Shown: positions 15,824 through 26,290, numbered from the stretch's first letter. The stretch is 64,000 bases of DNA from Winogradskyella forsetii (GCF_013394595.1 NZ_CP053348.1:1426001-1490000); one strand, 5' to 3'. Numbers and translations: made by a program. The notes: generated by a model from the sequence alone, not told the origin.

Positions 15824-18800
15824 ATGCAAAAGAAAATCGCTAATTTCCTATTCTCTACAAGACTTACTGCATTTTTATTTATTGCCTTTGCTGTTGCCAT
15901 GGCAGTTGGTACAATCTTGGATCGAAACATGGAGACGTCTCCAACGCCATACACCAGAACGTTGATTTATAATGCCTGGTGGTTTGAGACCATAATGGTA
16001 TTTTTTGTTATCAATTTTGTAGGTAATATTTTTAGGTATCGATTGCATAAAAAGGAAAAGTGGGCGACGCTAATTCTACATTTATCTTTCATTTTTATTC
16101 TTTTAGGAGCATTTATAACACGCTATGTTGGTTATGAAGGCATGATGCCGATTAGGGAAGGGGAGACTGAAAGTGAGTTTTTCTCTAGAAAAGCCTATAT
16201 AAGCGGACGCATAGTTGGCGATTTTGAAATAAACGGCCAATTACAGCAGCGCAGGATTGAAGAAGAAGTTGATTTTTCCCCAAGATTGGATAATGAATTC
16301 GATAAAACCTTTGATTATGGTAAAACGGAAGTTACTGTTAAGCTTAAGGAATTGATTAAAGGTGCTGAAAAAGATATAATTCCGAGCGAAGATGGTAAAC
16401 GCTATTTAAAGATTGTTGAAGCTGGTCAAGGCGCACCACATAATCATTTTTTGGAAGAAGGAAAAGTAGCCAACCTACATAATGTTCTGGTCTCGTTAAA
16501 TAAGTTTCAAGAAGGCGCCATTAATATTTCCGAAACCGACGATGGACTTTTTATCAATTCACCATACGATGGTGAATATATGACCATGGCAACAGGTACT
16601 ACAGGAAAATTAGTTAAAGATAGTTTACAGCCTTTGATTCTTAGGTCACGCTATATAATTGGAAATATGCAAATTGTATTACCTAAGCCAATTATAAAAG
16701 GGAACTTTGGAATTGTAAAAAAATCACAGTTGTTAAAAGGTGATGAAGACGGACTTATTTTGGAAGTATCAGCAAATGGTGACACAAAGGAAATAGGTGT
16801 TTTAGGTGGTCCAGGTATTAATAGCCAGTATGAAGAATTTGAAATAGGAGGACTGGAAATGGCGTTGAAATATGGGCCTAAAATTTTAGAGCTGCCTTTT
16901 CAAATTAAATTGAACGATTTTATTGCTGAAAAATATCCAGGTACGGAAAAAGCCTATTCGTCTTACGAAAGTAAAGTGACGGTCTTGGATAAGGAAGAAG
17001 GCGATTTTGATTATCATATCTATATGAATCATGTTTTGGATCATAAAGGGTATCGCTTTTTCCAAGCGAGTTTTGATCCCGATGAAAAAGGCACTGTTCT
17101 ATCTGTAAACCATGACCTTTGGGGAACTTACATCACCTATGCTGGTTATATGCTATTGTATTTTGGACTGATGGCCATTCTGTTTGCCAAAAACACACGT
17201 TTTGATGATATACGCAGTAGATTAAAAAAATTGAAAGAAAAGAAAGCACAAATGATGACCATGATTTTGCTTCTCATCAGTGTTTCTGGCTTTGCACAAG
17301 TCCACACGGAAAATGATGGTCACGATCATTCAAAAAAAACAGGTAAAGAACAAATTGATTCCATTCTAAGCGTTCATATTACACCAAAGGAACACGCGGC
17401 GAAATTCTCGGAAATGGTGGTTCAGGATTATGGTGGTCGTATGATGCCGATGCATACATTTTCATCTGAAATGTTGCGGAAATTGAGCAAAAAAGATACT
17501 TATGAAGATTTTAATGCCGATCAAGTATTTCTGTCCATTCAAGAAAGCCCGATGCTTTGGTACAATGTGCCAATTATCTATTTAAAGCCTAGAAAAGCAG
17601 ATTCCATTAGAACCATTATCGGAATTGATTATGATCAAAAATATTCGAAATTAGTAGATTATTTCACACCTGACGGACGCTACAAATTAGCGCCTTATTT
17701 AGAGGAAGCTTATAAAGCGCAAGTACCTAATGGTTTTCAAAAGGAAGTAAAGGAAGCAGACTCTAGAGTTAATTTGTTGTATAATGCCATAGAAGGACGT
17801 TCCAATAAGATATTTCCAATACCAGGCGATGAAAACAATAAATGGATTTCGGCTTTGGAGTTTCGGGAACAAGGATATAGGGATAAAATAAAAGATTCAT
17901 TATACGCCAATTTTATCAATAATGGATTTAGCGCGTATTTGGTCACCTTAAACAATGCCAAGCAAACAGGCGATTATTCTAAAGCTGAAAATTTATTAGC
18001 AGGCATCAAGAAAACACAGCAGAAATTAGGTAGCGAAGTGATGCTATCGGACGAAAAGATAAAATCTGAAATTCTTTACAACGATTATGATATTTTCAAG
18101 CGCTTGTATAGTTGGTACATGTATGCGGCTGCGGTTTTATTCATTTTAATTATTGTTCAAATCTTTAAATATAAAAGCAAAGGGCTCAAGATTGCTATAA
18201 ATGTTTTTATAGGTGTTATTGTGTTGTTGTTTGCAATGCATGTTGCTGGTTTAATTTGGAGGTGGTACTTATCTGGTCACGCACCATGGAGTGATGCTTA
18301 CGAATCCATGATTTATGTGGCCTGGTCCGTAATGTTATTCGGCCTGTTGTTGGGTAGAAAAAGTAATCTTACAGTTGCGGCATCTGCATTTGTATGCGCT
18401 ATGATTTTAATGGTTGCGCACTGGAATTGGATGGATCCTGCAATTGCGAATCTTCAACCGGTTCTTCAAGGCTATTGGTTAATGATTCATGTTTCCGTTA
18501 TTGTAGCGAGTTATGGCCCTTTTGCCATTGGTATGATTTTAGGGGTCGTCGCATTATTACTTATGATCTTTACAACTAAAGAGAACAAAGAACGCATGCT
18601 AATTAACATAAAAGAACTAACCATAATTAACGAAATGGCATTAACAGTTGGTCTGGTAATGCTAACCATAGGCAACTTCCTTGGTGGTATGTGGGCAAAT
18701 GAAAGTTGGGGACGTTATTGGGGGTGGGACCCAAAAGAAACTTGGGCTTTAATTAGTATTATGATTTATGCTTTTGTGATTCACATGCGTTTAGTGCCAG

Positions 18801-19018
18801 GCTTACGCAGTCGCTGGTTCTATAATTTGATGTCCATTCTAGCCTTTGCGAGTATTTTGATGACCTATTTTGGCGTTAATTTCTATTTATCAGGATTACA
18901 TGCTTATGCCAGTGGAGATCAAATATTGAGTTTTCAGTTTATTGCTATAACTTTGGGTGTTGTTGCTATACTAGGATATTTCTCTTATATGAAATTTAGA
19001 AAGTATTATAAGAAATAA
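15824..19018 (+). CDS. ccsA: Fused cytochrome c synthetase CcsBA (ResB-CcsA)
   Basis: A 1064-residue membrane protein that joins both halves of the system II cytochrome c maturation synthetase. The N-terminal ResB/CcsB-like part has TM helices at about 10-30, 50-70, 80-100 and 440-465, with a large extracytoplasmic domain between them. The C-terminal CcsA part from about 760 has several TMs and the heme-handling tryptophan-rich WWD motif (ESWGRYWGWDPKETWAL) plus flanking His residues. The fusion attaches heme to CXXCH apocytochromes outside the cytoplasm. Fusion is common in Bacteroidota and epsilon-proteobacteria. The gene is monocistronic here. Confidence 0.92.
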   Translation: MQKKIANFLFSTRLTAFLFIAFAVAMAVGTILDRNMETSPTPYTRTLIYNAWWFETIMVFFVINFVGNIFRYRLHKKEKWATLILHLSFIFILLGAFITRYVGYEGMMPIREGETESEFFSRKAYISGRIVGDFEINGQLQQRRIEEEVDFSPRLDNEFDKTFDYGKTEVTVKLKELIKGAEKDIIPSEDGKRYLKIVEAGQGAPHNHFLEEGKVANLHNVLVSLNKFQEGAINISETDDGLFINSPYDGEYMTMATGTTGKLVKDSLQPLILRSRYIIGNMQIVLPKPIIKGNFGIVKKSQLLKGDEDGLILEVSANGDTKEIGVLGGPGINSQYEEFEIGGLEMALKYGPKILELPFQIKLNDFIAEKYPGTEKAYSSYESKVTVLDKEEGDFDYHIYMNHVLDHKGYRFFQASFDPDEKGTVLSVNHDLWGTYITYAGYMLLYFGLMAILFAKNTRFDDIRSRLKKLKEKKAQMMTMILLLISVSGFAQVHTENDGHDHSKKTGKEQIDSILSVHITPKEHAAKFSEMVVQDYGGRMMPMHTFSSEMLRKLSKKDTYEDFNADQVFLSIQESPMLWYNVPIIYLKPRKADSIRTIIGIDYDQKYSKLVDYFTPDGRYKLAPYLEEAYKAQVPNGFQKEVKEADSRVNLLYNAIEGRSNKIFPIPGDENNKWISALEFREQGYRDKIKDSLYANFINNGFSAYLVTLNNAKQTGDYSKAENLLAGIKKTQQKLGSEVMLSDEKIKSEILYNDYDIFKRLYSWYMYAAAVLFILIIVQIFKYKSKGLKIAINVFIGVIVLLFAMHVAGLIWRWYLSGHAPWSDAYESMIYVAWSVMLFGLLLGRKSNLTVAASAFVCAMILMVAHWNWMDPAIANLQPVLQGYWLMIHVSVIVASYGPFAIGMILGVVALLLMIFTTKENKERMLINIKELTIINEMALTVGLVMLTIGNFLGGMWANESWGRYWGWDPKETWALISIMIYAFVIHMRLVPGLRSRWFYNLMSILAFASILMTYFGVNFYLSGLHAYASGDQILSFQFIAITLGVVAILGYFSYMKFRKYYKK

Positions 19019-19422
19019 TCGAATTTTCTTTTGTTTTCTAATTATTTTTTTGTATACTAATAATACATACATCTAGACTATACTTCTTTTTCTTTAATGA
19101 AGTAATTTAATTAAAGGTATTTAATCACAATTTTTGGCCTATCGTCAGTTGGATAGGTTGTATAGAATTTCTGTAATTTTAGACTAACCATCTAACAGAA
19201 TTTATAAGCATATTTAAATCTTATTAGTAGCAATTTATATTGTTTACATTAATCTTTATAAAATTAAATTGAGGTCAAATAATAGCTGACCACTAAAAGT
19301 CGAAATTAATTAAGACGACATCAAATAATAATTGATTCGAGAAAAGATGTTATGAGCATCAAAGTTGAAAATCGATACGAGTAAACATTAATTTAATTAA
19401 CAATAAAACAATAAAATATTTT
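19019..19422. other. 404-base A+T-rich intergenic region
   Basis: No open frame, RNA gene or repeat that I can support. The end of the region (about 19390-19420) is the A-rich leader of the following lipoprotein gene. Confidence 0.4.
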
Positions 19423-19992
19423 ATGAAAAAAATAAAGCATTTCGCAATATTAACATTGATAATTAATATCATCTTTCTAGCATCTTGCAGTCCTGATTTA
19501 AATGATTCAGAAATTGTGGAAAATCATTCAATGGAAAATTATGCCAAAAACACGAGTGTAACTGTATCAGGAGAGGATTTAATTGTTGATGCAATAAAAA
19601 TAGATTCGCTATCATATTTGTATGTCATTGATATTGATATAACTAATAGGGATACTTATGAGAGATTACCCACTAGGACACATGTATTTAAGTCTGATGA
19701 TGTTAAGGATGATATTTCAAATTTGAGAACAAATTTCAGTAATTTTGATGGAACTTTTGAGGTATTCGTTCAAAATCAATTAATAGCTAGTTCTGTGATA
19801 AATAAAGGTGTAGTAGTAAGTTCTCAACTATATCAGTATGCTGGCGATTATGCATGTAGCGTTGATGGAATAACAACTTGTGCAGATGATGAAATAAACC
19901 AAATGAATTTTATTGAATATGCATTTTGTGCGGCTGGTGCCCCAGCTTGTCTAGCTGAAATCTATGCAAGTTGTATATGGGAAAATTGTTAA
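19423..19992 (+). CDS. Cys-rich lipoprotein, possible bacteriocin-like
   Basis: A 189-residue lipoprotein with lipobox FLASCS at about residue 22. The last 50 residues are compact and Cys-rich: six Cys in YACSVDGITTC, YAFCAAGAPACLAEIY and SCIWENC, the final Cys being the C-terminal residue. The middle domain is acidic and beta-rich. No family recognised. The Cys-rich amphipathic end recalls small secreted antimicrobial or pheromone peptides, but that is only resemblance. A 60-residue membrane protein gene starts 19 bases downstream. Confidence 0.65.
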   Translation: MKKIKHFAILTLIINIIFLASCSPDLNDSEIVENHSMENYAKNTSVTVSGEDLIVDAIKIDSLSYLYVIDIDITNRDTYERLPTRTHVFKSDDVKDDISNLRTNFSNFDGTFEVFVQNQLIASSVINKGVVVSSQLYQYAGDYACSVDGITTCADDEINQMNFIEYAFCAAGAPACLAEIYASCIWENC

Positions 19993-20011
19993 ATTTAAAA
20001 ATTTTATAATT

Positions 20012-20194
20012 ATGAATAAGTCATACATTTTATATTTTATTTTTTTTGTAAGTATTATTCTTATGGTTATTACTATAAAACGAATACGAAAGCAAAAATA
20101 TACTGGGAAATTTACAAAGTCAATATTGATTTATTTAACTATTTTATTTCCGATAATTGGGTTTATAATAACATTAGGTAAGAATAATGATTAA
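20012..20194 (+). CDS. Small two-TM membrane protein
   Basis: A 60-residue protein with TM helices at about 4-22 and 36-56 separated by a basic loop (KRIRKQKYTGKFTK). The second helix (ILIYLTILFPIIGFIITLG) resembles PLDc_N-type helices found in some small bacteriocin immunity-like proteins. Translation starts 19 bases after the Cys-rich lipoprotein gene, so the two are a likely operon closed by the terminator at 20231-20265. Confidence 0.55.
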   Translation: MNKSYILYFIFFVSIILMVITIKRIRKQKYTGKFTKSILIYLTILFPIIGFIITLGKNND

Positions 20195-20230
20195 TTATTG
20201 ACCAAATTAATAGTATACAATTATATTAAC

Positions 20231-20265
20231 AGCCATGATATTACTTAATATTATGGCTGTTTTTG
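20231..20265 (+). terminator. Intrinsic terminator
   Basis: AGCCATGATATT and AATATTATGGCT pair with one bulge and are followed by TTTTTGTTGTTT. It closes the lipoprotein and small membrane protein pair. The rest of the 20195-20516 gap is A+T-rich leader with nothing else I can support. Confidence 0.65.
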
Positions 20266-20516
20266 TTGTTTCAAATTTACTTTATTTCATCATCAGGTTT
20301 AAAAAAAGTACATATCTAAGTATAACCTGTCTTATTTAATTATTTGGGCGAACTGATTTTATAGCTTCAATAGTTTTATACAAGACCCATTTTTAAATAG
20401 TGTGGTTTTTCTAAATTTTGACTTATGTTTATTTCTGAACTTCAAAAAGATTTTATTTTAATAAGATAACTAGAGTACTATTTTTATTAAATTTATGGTA
20501 TATAATTTTATACGAA

Positions 20517-21668
20517 ATGTCAAACAAAAAACCAGGTTTAAACACCATTTGCACACATACAGGAGAAATTAAGGACGAACAATTTAAAGGCGCTGTTTCA
20601 CCAATGTATCTAAGTTCGTCTTACGAATTTTTAGATGTTGATGTAAAACGTTATCCTAGATATTTCAATACGCCAAATCAGGAATATTTATCCAAAAAAA
20701 TTGCGGCTTTAGAGCATACCGAAGCAGCCATGATTTTTGGTTCAGGTATGGCAGCGATTAGTACCATGTTTTTAGCTTTTCTGAAACAAGGCGACCATTT
20801 GGTGGTTCAGAATACCTTGTACGGTGGAACGGTTAATTTCATCAAAGAGGAATTTCCTAAGTATGGCATAGAATATACATTTACCAATGGCTATAAAGTT
20901 GAAGATTTTGAAGCTGCCATTAAATCCAACACCAAATTGATTCATATTGAAACCCCTTCAAATCCATTGTTGACCATTACAGATATAAAGGCAGTTGCTG
21001 AATTAGGCAAGGTTAAAGGTATCTTAACGTCTATAGATAATACGTTTGCTTCGCCAGTAAATCAATTACCGATTGATTTAGGCATTGATATGGTCATGCA
21101 TTCCGCCACTAAATATTTTGGTGGTCATAGCGATATTTGTGCTGGTGCTGTGGCGAGTTCCGAAGTTCATATTCAGCGGATTTGGAACGTTGGAAAAAAT
21201 TTAGGTGGAAGTTTAAGCGACATGACCGTTTGGATGCTTGAACGTAGTATGAAAACGTTAGGACTTCGTGTGAAGGCACAAACCAAGAACGCCATGAAAT
21301 TAGCCAAATGGTTAGACAAACATCCTAAGGTTTCAAAAGTGCACTATCCAGGTTTAAAATCGCATCCTGAACATAAATTAGCCAAATCCCAGATGAGCGG
21401 ATATGGAGCCATGCTATCGTTTGAATTGAATGACGATATAGATTCACAACAATTTCAAAAACAATTGAAACTGATTAAATCTTCTATGAGTTTGGCAGGA
21501 ATTGAAAGCACGATGCTTTCGCCTCATTTAACATCTCATTCATTATTAACTCAAGAAGAACGTGATAAAGTAGGGATTAGCAATCAATTGATTCGTTTTT
21601 CGGTTGGCATTGAAGAAACCAAAGATTTAAAACGCGATATCAATCAGGCCATAGAAAATGTTAATTAA
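20517..21668 (+). CDS. Cys/Met-metabolism PLP-dependent enzyme
   Basis: A 383-residue fold-type I PLP enzyme of the cystathionine gamma-synthase / gamma-lyase / methionine gamma-lyase family (about 380-400 residues). The Schiff-base Lys lies in MHSATKYFGGHSD, the cofactor loop is FGSGMAAISTM, and the phosphate-binding Tyr region YPRYFNTPNQEYL and the substrate-binding SPHLTSHS are also present. Whether it acts in synthesis or degradation cannot be told. It is convergent with a DUF2490 gene one base away. Confidence 0.88.
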   Translation: MSNKKPGLNTICTHTGEIKDEQFKGAVSPMYLSSSYEFLDVDVKRYPRYFNTPNQEYLSKKIAALEHTEAAMIFGSGMAAISTMFLAFLKQGDHLVVQNTLYGGTVNFIKEEFPKYGIEYTFTNGYKVEDFEAAIKSNTKLIHIETPSNPLLTITDIKAVAELGKVKGILTSIDNTFASPVNQLPIDLGIDMVMHSATKYFGGHSDICAGAVASSEVHIQRIWNVGKNLGGSLSDMTVWMLERSMKTLGLRVKAQTKNAMKLAKWLDKHPKVSKVHYPGLKSHPEHKLAKSQMSGYGAMLSFELNDDIDSQQFQKQLKLIKSSMSLAGIESTMLSPHLTSHSLLTQEERDKVGISNQLIRFSVGIEETKDLKRDINQAIENVN

Positions 21669-21669
21669 C

Positions 21670-22353
21670 TTAAACTTTCTTTTTGCTAAAATTGTATTTT
21701 AAATTTAATTGAAGAGATAATCGGTTAAAGCTCTTGGTCTTAAAAGAGTGTCTGGCATAGCCTAAATCAAAATTAATGTTCTTGTTAAGATTGAACCCAA
21801 GGCCTAAATACGCTCGGTTTTGCTGAAAATCGAATGCGTTTAAGTGAAAATGAATTTCATCATAGGTGGAAATAAACAGTGTATTACTTAAAGGGATTTT
21901 CACCTTGAATCTATAGCGTATTCTGTGTTTAAGTAAATTATCTGATGGAAATTCTAAAAAACGCTGCTCTAATCTAAAGCGTTGTGCAACTCCAATAGAA
22001 TTTAATTTGTGGCTTATGGCTAATTGTTCAATGATTCTATGTTCTAGGGTGTGTGGTATGTCATTTATTTCAAAAGACGAATCAATATCACCATACCCAT
22101 AGCCTATACCGACAGAGACATTCTTGTCAAAATGATAGTTTATACCAATAACACCTAAAAGTAAATGCTCTTTATTTACAGGTAATTCATAGTCCCAATT
22201 GGTAAAAGAGCCACTTATACTAAATTTTTCACTTATTCTGTTGGACGAGGTGATTTCATACCATGCACCTAATTGATCCTCTCCAGTATTTTGTGCATTT
22301 GACCGATTTTGAACTAGGAGAATAACAATTACTAAGTATAGGTAGTTTTTCAT
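21670..22353 (-). CDS. DUF2490 outer-membrane beta-barrel protein
   Basis: A 227-residue protein with signal peptide (ending SNAQ) and alternating amphipathic beta strands (VGIGYGYGD, HRIIEQLAIS, GVAQRFRLEQRFLE, HRIRYRFKVKIPL) that end in a C-terminal aromatic-rich strand (SLQLNLKYNFSKKKV). This pattern, with the conserved LEQRF, is that of DUF2490, a Bacteroidota outer-membrane barrel family of unknown function. It is 57 bases downstream of pckA, separated by a terminator. Confidence 0.82.
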   Translation of the reverse strand: MKNYLYLVIVILLVQNRSNAQNTGEDQLGAWYEITSSNRISEKFSISGSFTNWDYELPVNKEHLLLGVIGINYHFDKNVSVGIGYGYGDIDSSFEINDIPHTLEHRIIEQLAISHKLNSIGVAQRFRLEQRFLEFPSDNLLKHRIRYRFKVKIPLSNTLFISTYDEIHFHLNAFDFQQNRAYLGLGFNLNKNINFDLGYARHSFKTKSFNRLSLQLNLKYNFSKKKV

Positions 22354-22365
22354 ACATGTAGGTAC

Positions 22366-22396
22366 AATAAAAAAGAGCCCATTTCTGGGCTCTTTT
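22366..22396 (-). terminator. Intrinsic terminator of pckA
   Basis: GAGCCCA-TTTC-TGGGCTC is a perfect hairpin flanked by A-run/T-run, read on the minus strand just after the pckA stop at 22411. Confidence 0.75.
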
Positions 22397-22410
22397 CAGT
22401 CATGGAATTA

Positions 22411-24021
22411 TTAAACGTGATCGTTTAAGTGATGATGCTCATCAATTAATGGTCCACCTTCAATGATTTGCTCTGAAGCTTCACTCGCAAATTTTTCAAA
22501 ATTCAAATGGAATGAATGTGCTAATTGAATAGCCTTGCTAATATAGCCACCCTTCTGTAACCAAGTGTTCATTGGGTCTAATATTTCTGTTGGTACATTA
22601 GGAATATATTTTGGCATAAACAATCCGAATATTGGATGTTGTTCATAATCAACGTTGTCTAGATCTCCATTGAGAATAGCGGTAATCATAGCTCTTGTAT
22701 ATTTTAGTTTTATACGAGATCCGACACCGTAAGGTCCGCCGCTCCAGCCTGTGTTTAGTAACCAAACATTAACACCAGCTTCTTGCATCTTGCTGCTCAA
22801 CATTTCGGCATATTTTGTTGGGTGTAATGGCATAAATGGCTCACCGAAACAGGCTGAGAATGATGGCACAGGCTCTGTAATACCAGCTTCGGTACCAGCT
22901 ACTTTTGCTGTATAACCAGAAATAAAGTGGTATGCAGCTTGGCCAGGCGTTAACTTAGATACTGGTGGTAAAACACCAAAAGCATCACAGGTCAAAAAGA
23001 AAATATTCTTAGGGTTATCTGCAAAAGAGGGTTGTTGAATATTATCAATATGATAAATTGGGTAACTTACACGAGTGTTTTGTGTTATGCTGCTATCCAT
23101 ATAATCGACCTCACCATTTTCTTTAAATACTACATTTTCGAGAATCGCTCCTGGCTTAATCGCTCTAAAAATGTCTGGTTCTTTTTCTTCTGTTAAATCA
23201 ATTACTTTAGCGTAGCAACCACCTTCAAAATTAAAGATATTGTTGTTGGCGGTCCAGCCATGTTCATCATCACCAATCAATTTACGTTTTGGATCTGCAG
23301 ATAACGTCGTTTTACCAGTACCAGATAATCCAAAGAAAATAGCGGTATCTCCATCTTCACCAACATTGGCAGAACAGTGCATCGGTAACACATTTTTTTC
23401 AACAGGAAGTATAAAGTTTAAAGAAGAAAATATCCCTTTTTTAATTTCACCTGTGTAGGCAGATCCACCTACTAATGCTACTTTTTTTGTGAAGTTAAGT
23501 ATTGAGAAATTCCCCTGACGCAAACCTACAGCTTTAGGATCATTAGCTTCATATCCTGGTGCGCAAAGTACGAGCCATTCTTCTTCAAAATTTTCTAATT
23601 CGGCTTCGTCGGATCTTAAAAACATGTTATAAGTGAACATATTTGACCAAGGATATTCCGTTACGGTTCTTACGTTGGTCTTAAATTCTGGATCGGAACA
23701 GACATAAGCGTCTCTAACGTAGATTTCTTTTCCACTTAAATAGTTGACGATTTCAGACTGTAAATGGTCGAAATTTTCTGGAGTAATAGCTTTGTTCGTT
23801 TTTCCCCACCACACTTTGTCCTTCGTATAATCGTCTTTTACAATGAAGCGGTCTTGTGGCGAACGTCCTGTGAACTTTCCTGTATTGATAGCTAAAGTTC
23901 CATTAGCAGTTTCTTTTCCCATTCCTTTTTCAATAGTAATAGCTTGTAATTTTTCTGGAGAAAGGTTCCAATGTGCTTGGGTGTCTTTAAGTCCGTACTT
24001 TGTGAGGTCTCTAGTTTTCAT
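22411..24021 (-). CDS. pckA: ATP-dependent PEP carboxykinase
   Basis: From the ATG at 24021 the protein has 536 residues, close to E. coli PckA (540); another ATG nine codons upstream (24048) is possible. It converts oxaloacetate and ATP to phosphoenolpyruvate, CO2 and ADP in gluconeogenesis. Diagnostic motifs: Walker A GLSGTGKTTLSADP, kinase-2-like GDDEHGW, oxaloacetate-binding FTGRSPQDRF and the Mn2+ site around HCSANVGEDG. Monocistronic; a terminator follows. Confidence 0.95.
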   Translation of the reverse strand: MKTRDLTKYGLKDTQAHWNLSPEKLQAITIEKGMGKETANGTLAINTGKFTGRSPQDRFIVKDDYTKDKVWWGKTNKAITPENFDHLQSEIVNYLSGKEIYVRDAYVCSDPEFKTNVRTVTEYPWSNMFTYNMFLRSDEAELENFEEEWLVLCAPGYEANDPKAVGLRQGNFSILNFTKKVALVGGSAYTGEIKKGIFSSLNFILPVEKNVLPMHCSANVGEDGDTAIFFGLSGTGKTTLSADPKRKLIGDDEHGWTANNNIFNFEGGCYAKVIDLTEEKEPDIFRAIKPGAILENVVFKENGEVDYMDSSITQNTRVSYPIYHIDNIQQPSFADNPKNIFFLTCDAFGVLPPVSKLTPGQAAYHFISGYTAKVAGTEAGITEPVPSFSACFGEPFMPLHPTKYAEMLSSKMQEAGVNVWLLNTGWSGGPYGVGSRIKLKYTRAMITAILNGDLDNVDYEQHPIFGLFMPKYIPNVPTEILDPMNTWLQKGGYISKAIQLAHSFHLNFEKFASEASEQIIEGGPLIDEHHHLNDHV

Positions 24022-24078
24022 AATTGAATTGTTTAATAAAGTTTCCATGATTTAATGATTTTTAATTCGACTTTCGAT

Positions 24079-25917
24079 TTAAAATGGCCATATCAATGGC
24101 ACTAATAGTAATGTTGTTATTAAAAAGAGCAGGAGCAATGGTGCACCTACTTTTAAGTAATCCATAAATTTGTAGCCACCAGCAGTCATTACCATGGCAT
24201 TGGTAGTTGTACCTACTGGTGTTAAGAATGCGGTTGAAGCACTAATGGCGACCACAATCATAAATGGTGCGGCTGAAATATTTAAGGTATTTGCGGCAAT
24301 TATGACGATAGGTGCCATTAATACTGCGGTTGCAGAGTTGTTAATCACTTGACTAAATGTTGTGGTAAGCAGAAATACGCCACCAAGAAGTACAATAGGA
24401 TGTAAACTGCCTAAGGTATCCACTAAGCCGTTTGCAATCAATTCTGCTGTTCCTGTTTTTTGAAGTGCCACTCCCATTGGTATCATTGCGGCAATCATTA
24501 CCACGCTTATCCAGCTTATACCTTTATAAGCTTTTGTCATGGGCACACATCCTGTAATTAAAATAATCCCTGCTGAAATTAACGCTGCAATGGCTCCAGG
24601 AACAACCTTGAACACCAATAAGGCAACCATCAATGCTAATGAGAATAAAGCAATGTAAGATTTGGAGGTTAGGTTGGTCACGGTTTTTGCCATGCCTTCA
24701 GGACTACCACAAATCACTAAATGTTCGTAATGTTCTTTTAATTCCTCAATAGCACTCCATGCCCCTCTAATTAAAAAAGCATCTCCTGCTTTAACTGTAA
24801 TTTCAGGTCCCTCTAAAGGTTTAGAATTACGAGAAGCTGCCATCAATTGAACATTGTAGCGATCCAAGAAATGACTGGATTTAATTTTTCTACCGACCCA
24901 AGCTGACTGTGGCGTTACCAATACCTCGGTCATACCAACTTCTTGATTGATAAGATTATTTCTTAATTCATTTTCTATTGGATCTAAAGGTAAAAGGCCT
25001 AATCTAAAATTTATCATTAAAGCATTGATGGCTTCAGTAGTACCTTTAACCGTAATAATATCATGGTACAAAAATTCAGTCTCACTTGTTGGTAATTCAA
25101 TGAATGGATCATTACCTTTTAAACGACTTGGATGTCTTCGTTTAATCCGCAAAATGGTAATACCATGTTCACTTTCAAAATTCCAATCGCCTATTTTAGT
25201 ATTTAAAAATGGAGATACAGAACGAACTCTTAGTCTGTAATAGTCATTATCTACCTTATAAGCTTCAATCCATTGGTGAAGCGTGGTACTGATATTCACA
25301 GGTTTATTATTGGTTTTGTTACTCGGTAATAATCGGTAGCCTATGAATCTAAAATAGAGTAGTGCCAATATCAAAAGGGGTAAACCGATAAGTCCAAATT
25401 CAAAAAATGAAAAGCCTTCTAATCCACTTTCTAGCATGGTATTATTTACGATGATATTGGGTGGTGTTCCTGTTAAGGTTAATAGTCCACCAGTATTAGA
25501 ACCAAAGGCCACAGGCATTAATAATTTTGAAGGCAGTGTACCAATGCTCCAAGCCGATGCAATGGTTACAGGCATCAAGGTTGCTACTGTTCCTGTATTG
25601 CTAACCACTCCAGAAAGCAAACCGGAACCGAGTGTGGTAATTAATAAAAGTTTCACTTTACTTTTACCGGCCATTTTTATGAACTTTTCTCCAGCCAATG
25701 CCGTCCAACCGGTTTGTGATAAGCCTTCTCCTATTATAAACAAAGCAGCAATCATAATTACTGTTGGGTTGCTAAATCCGCTTAATGTTTCGGTTAGGTT
25801 TAATATCCCGAAAATAAAGAGACTTAACATCGAAAGAAGTGCAATAATATCTGGTGTGAATTTTCCCCAAATGAATAAGGAAATGGTAATAATAAGTATG
25901 GCTATCATTAAGCTCAT
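24079..25917 (-). CDS. SLC13-family permease with TrkA-C domains
   Basis: A 612-residue transporter with about 11-12 TM helices, interrupted by a cytoplasmic insert (about 200-400) that contains two TrkA_C/RCK_C-type domains, a known architecture of DASS-related permeases in bacteria. The motif NNSATAVLMAPI near 525 and TGTPPNIIVNN near 150 are the Asn-rich substrate and sodium hairpins. Likely substrates are dicarboxylates, sulfate or related anions. It lies 30-58 bases upstream of pckA in the same direction, which would suit dicarboxylate uptake feeding gluconeogenesis, but linkage is inference. Confidence 0.85.
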   Translation of the reverse strand: MSLMIAILIITISLFIWGKFTPDIIALLSMLSLFIFGILNLTETLSGFSNPTVIMIAALFIIGEGLSQTGWTALAGEKFIKMAGKSKVKLLLITTLGSGLLSGVVSNTGTVATLMPVTIASAWSIGTLPSKLLMPVAFGSNTGGLLTLTGTPPNIIVNNTMLESGLEGFSFFEFGLIGLPLLILALLYFRFIGYRLLPSNKTNNKPVNISTTLHQWIEAYKVDNDYYRLRVRSVSPFLNTKIGDWNFESEHGITILRIKRRHPSRLKGNDPFIELPTSETEFLYHDIITVKGTTEAINALMINFRLGLLPLDPIENELRNNLINQEVGMTEVLVTPQSAWVGRKIKSSHFLDRYNVQLMAASRNSKPLEGPEITVKAGDAFLIRGAWSAIEELKEHYEHLVICGSPEGMAKTVTNLTSKSYIALFSLALMVALLVFKVVPGAIAALISAGIILITGCVPMTKAYKGISWISVVMIAAMIPMGVALQKTGTAELIANGLVDTLGSLHPIVLLGGVFLLTTTFSQVINNSATAVLMAPIVIIAANTLNISAAPFMIVVAISASTAFLTPVGTTTNAMVMTAGGYKFMDYLKVGAPLLLLFLITTLLLVPLIWPF

Positions 25918-26290
25918 AGTTTGCTGGTGTTTAAATTATAGTGTAAAGTTAAAGGTAGAAGAATGGAATAATTATGACGAAAGTCATACTTTGGTTGAAT
26001 TGAGAATTTTTCAATTTATAGTAGTTTTAAACTATCATAATATTGAAATCTGTAAACGAAACCGATTTCGAATTAAAAAGAAAGCGATTATCTATCTTCT
26101 TTTTAATATTTTTGGCATTCGAGTGGTGTCTCCAACTGATGAAACTGTAATTGTAAAATAGTATTTACAGCAAAAAAGGGGGTTACAAATGTCACTGTAC
26201 CTTTTTAAAACAATAATAACATGATAAAAGATTCTTATCCCAATTTAACTTTAAAGCGAGGTTTTTAACTTTTTTTTAGAATTGGTGATA

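Noticed and set aside
19019-19422. A possible tRNA or riboswitch in the 404-base gap
   Set aside because: No cloverleaf or conserved aptamer could be drawn; only A+T-rich sequence.
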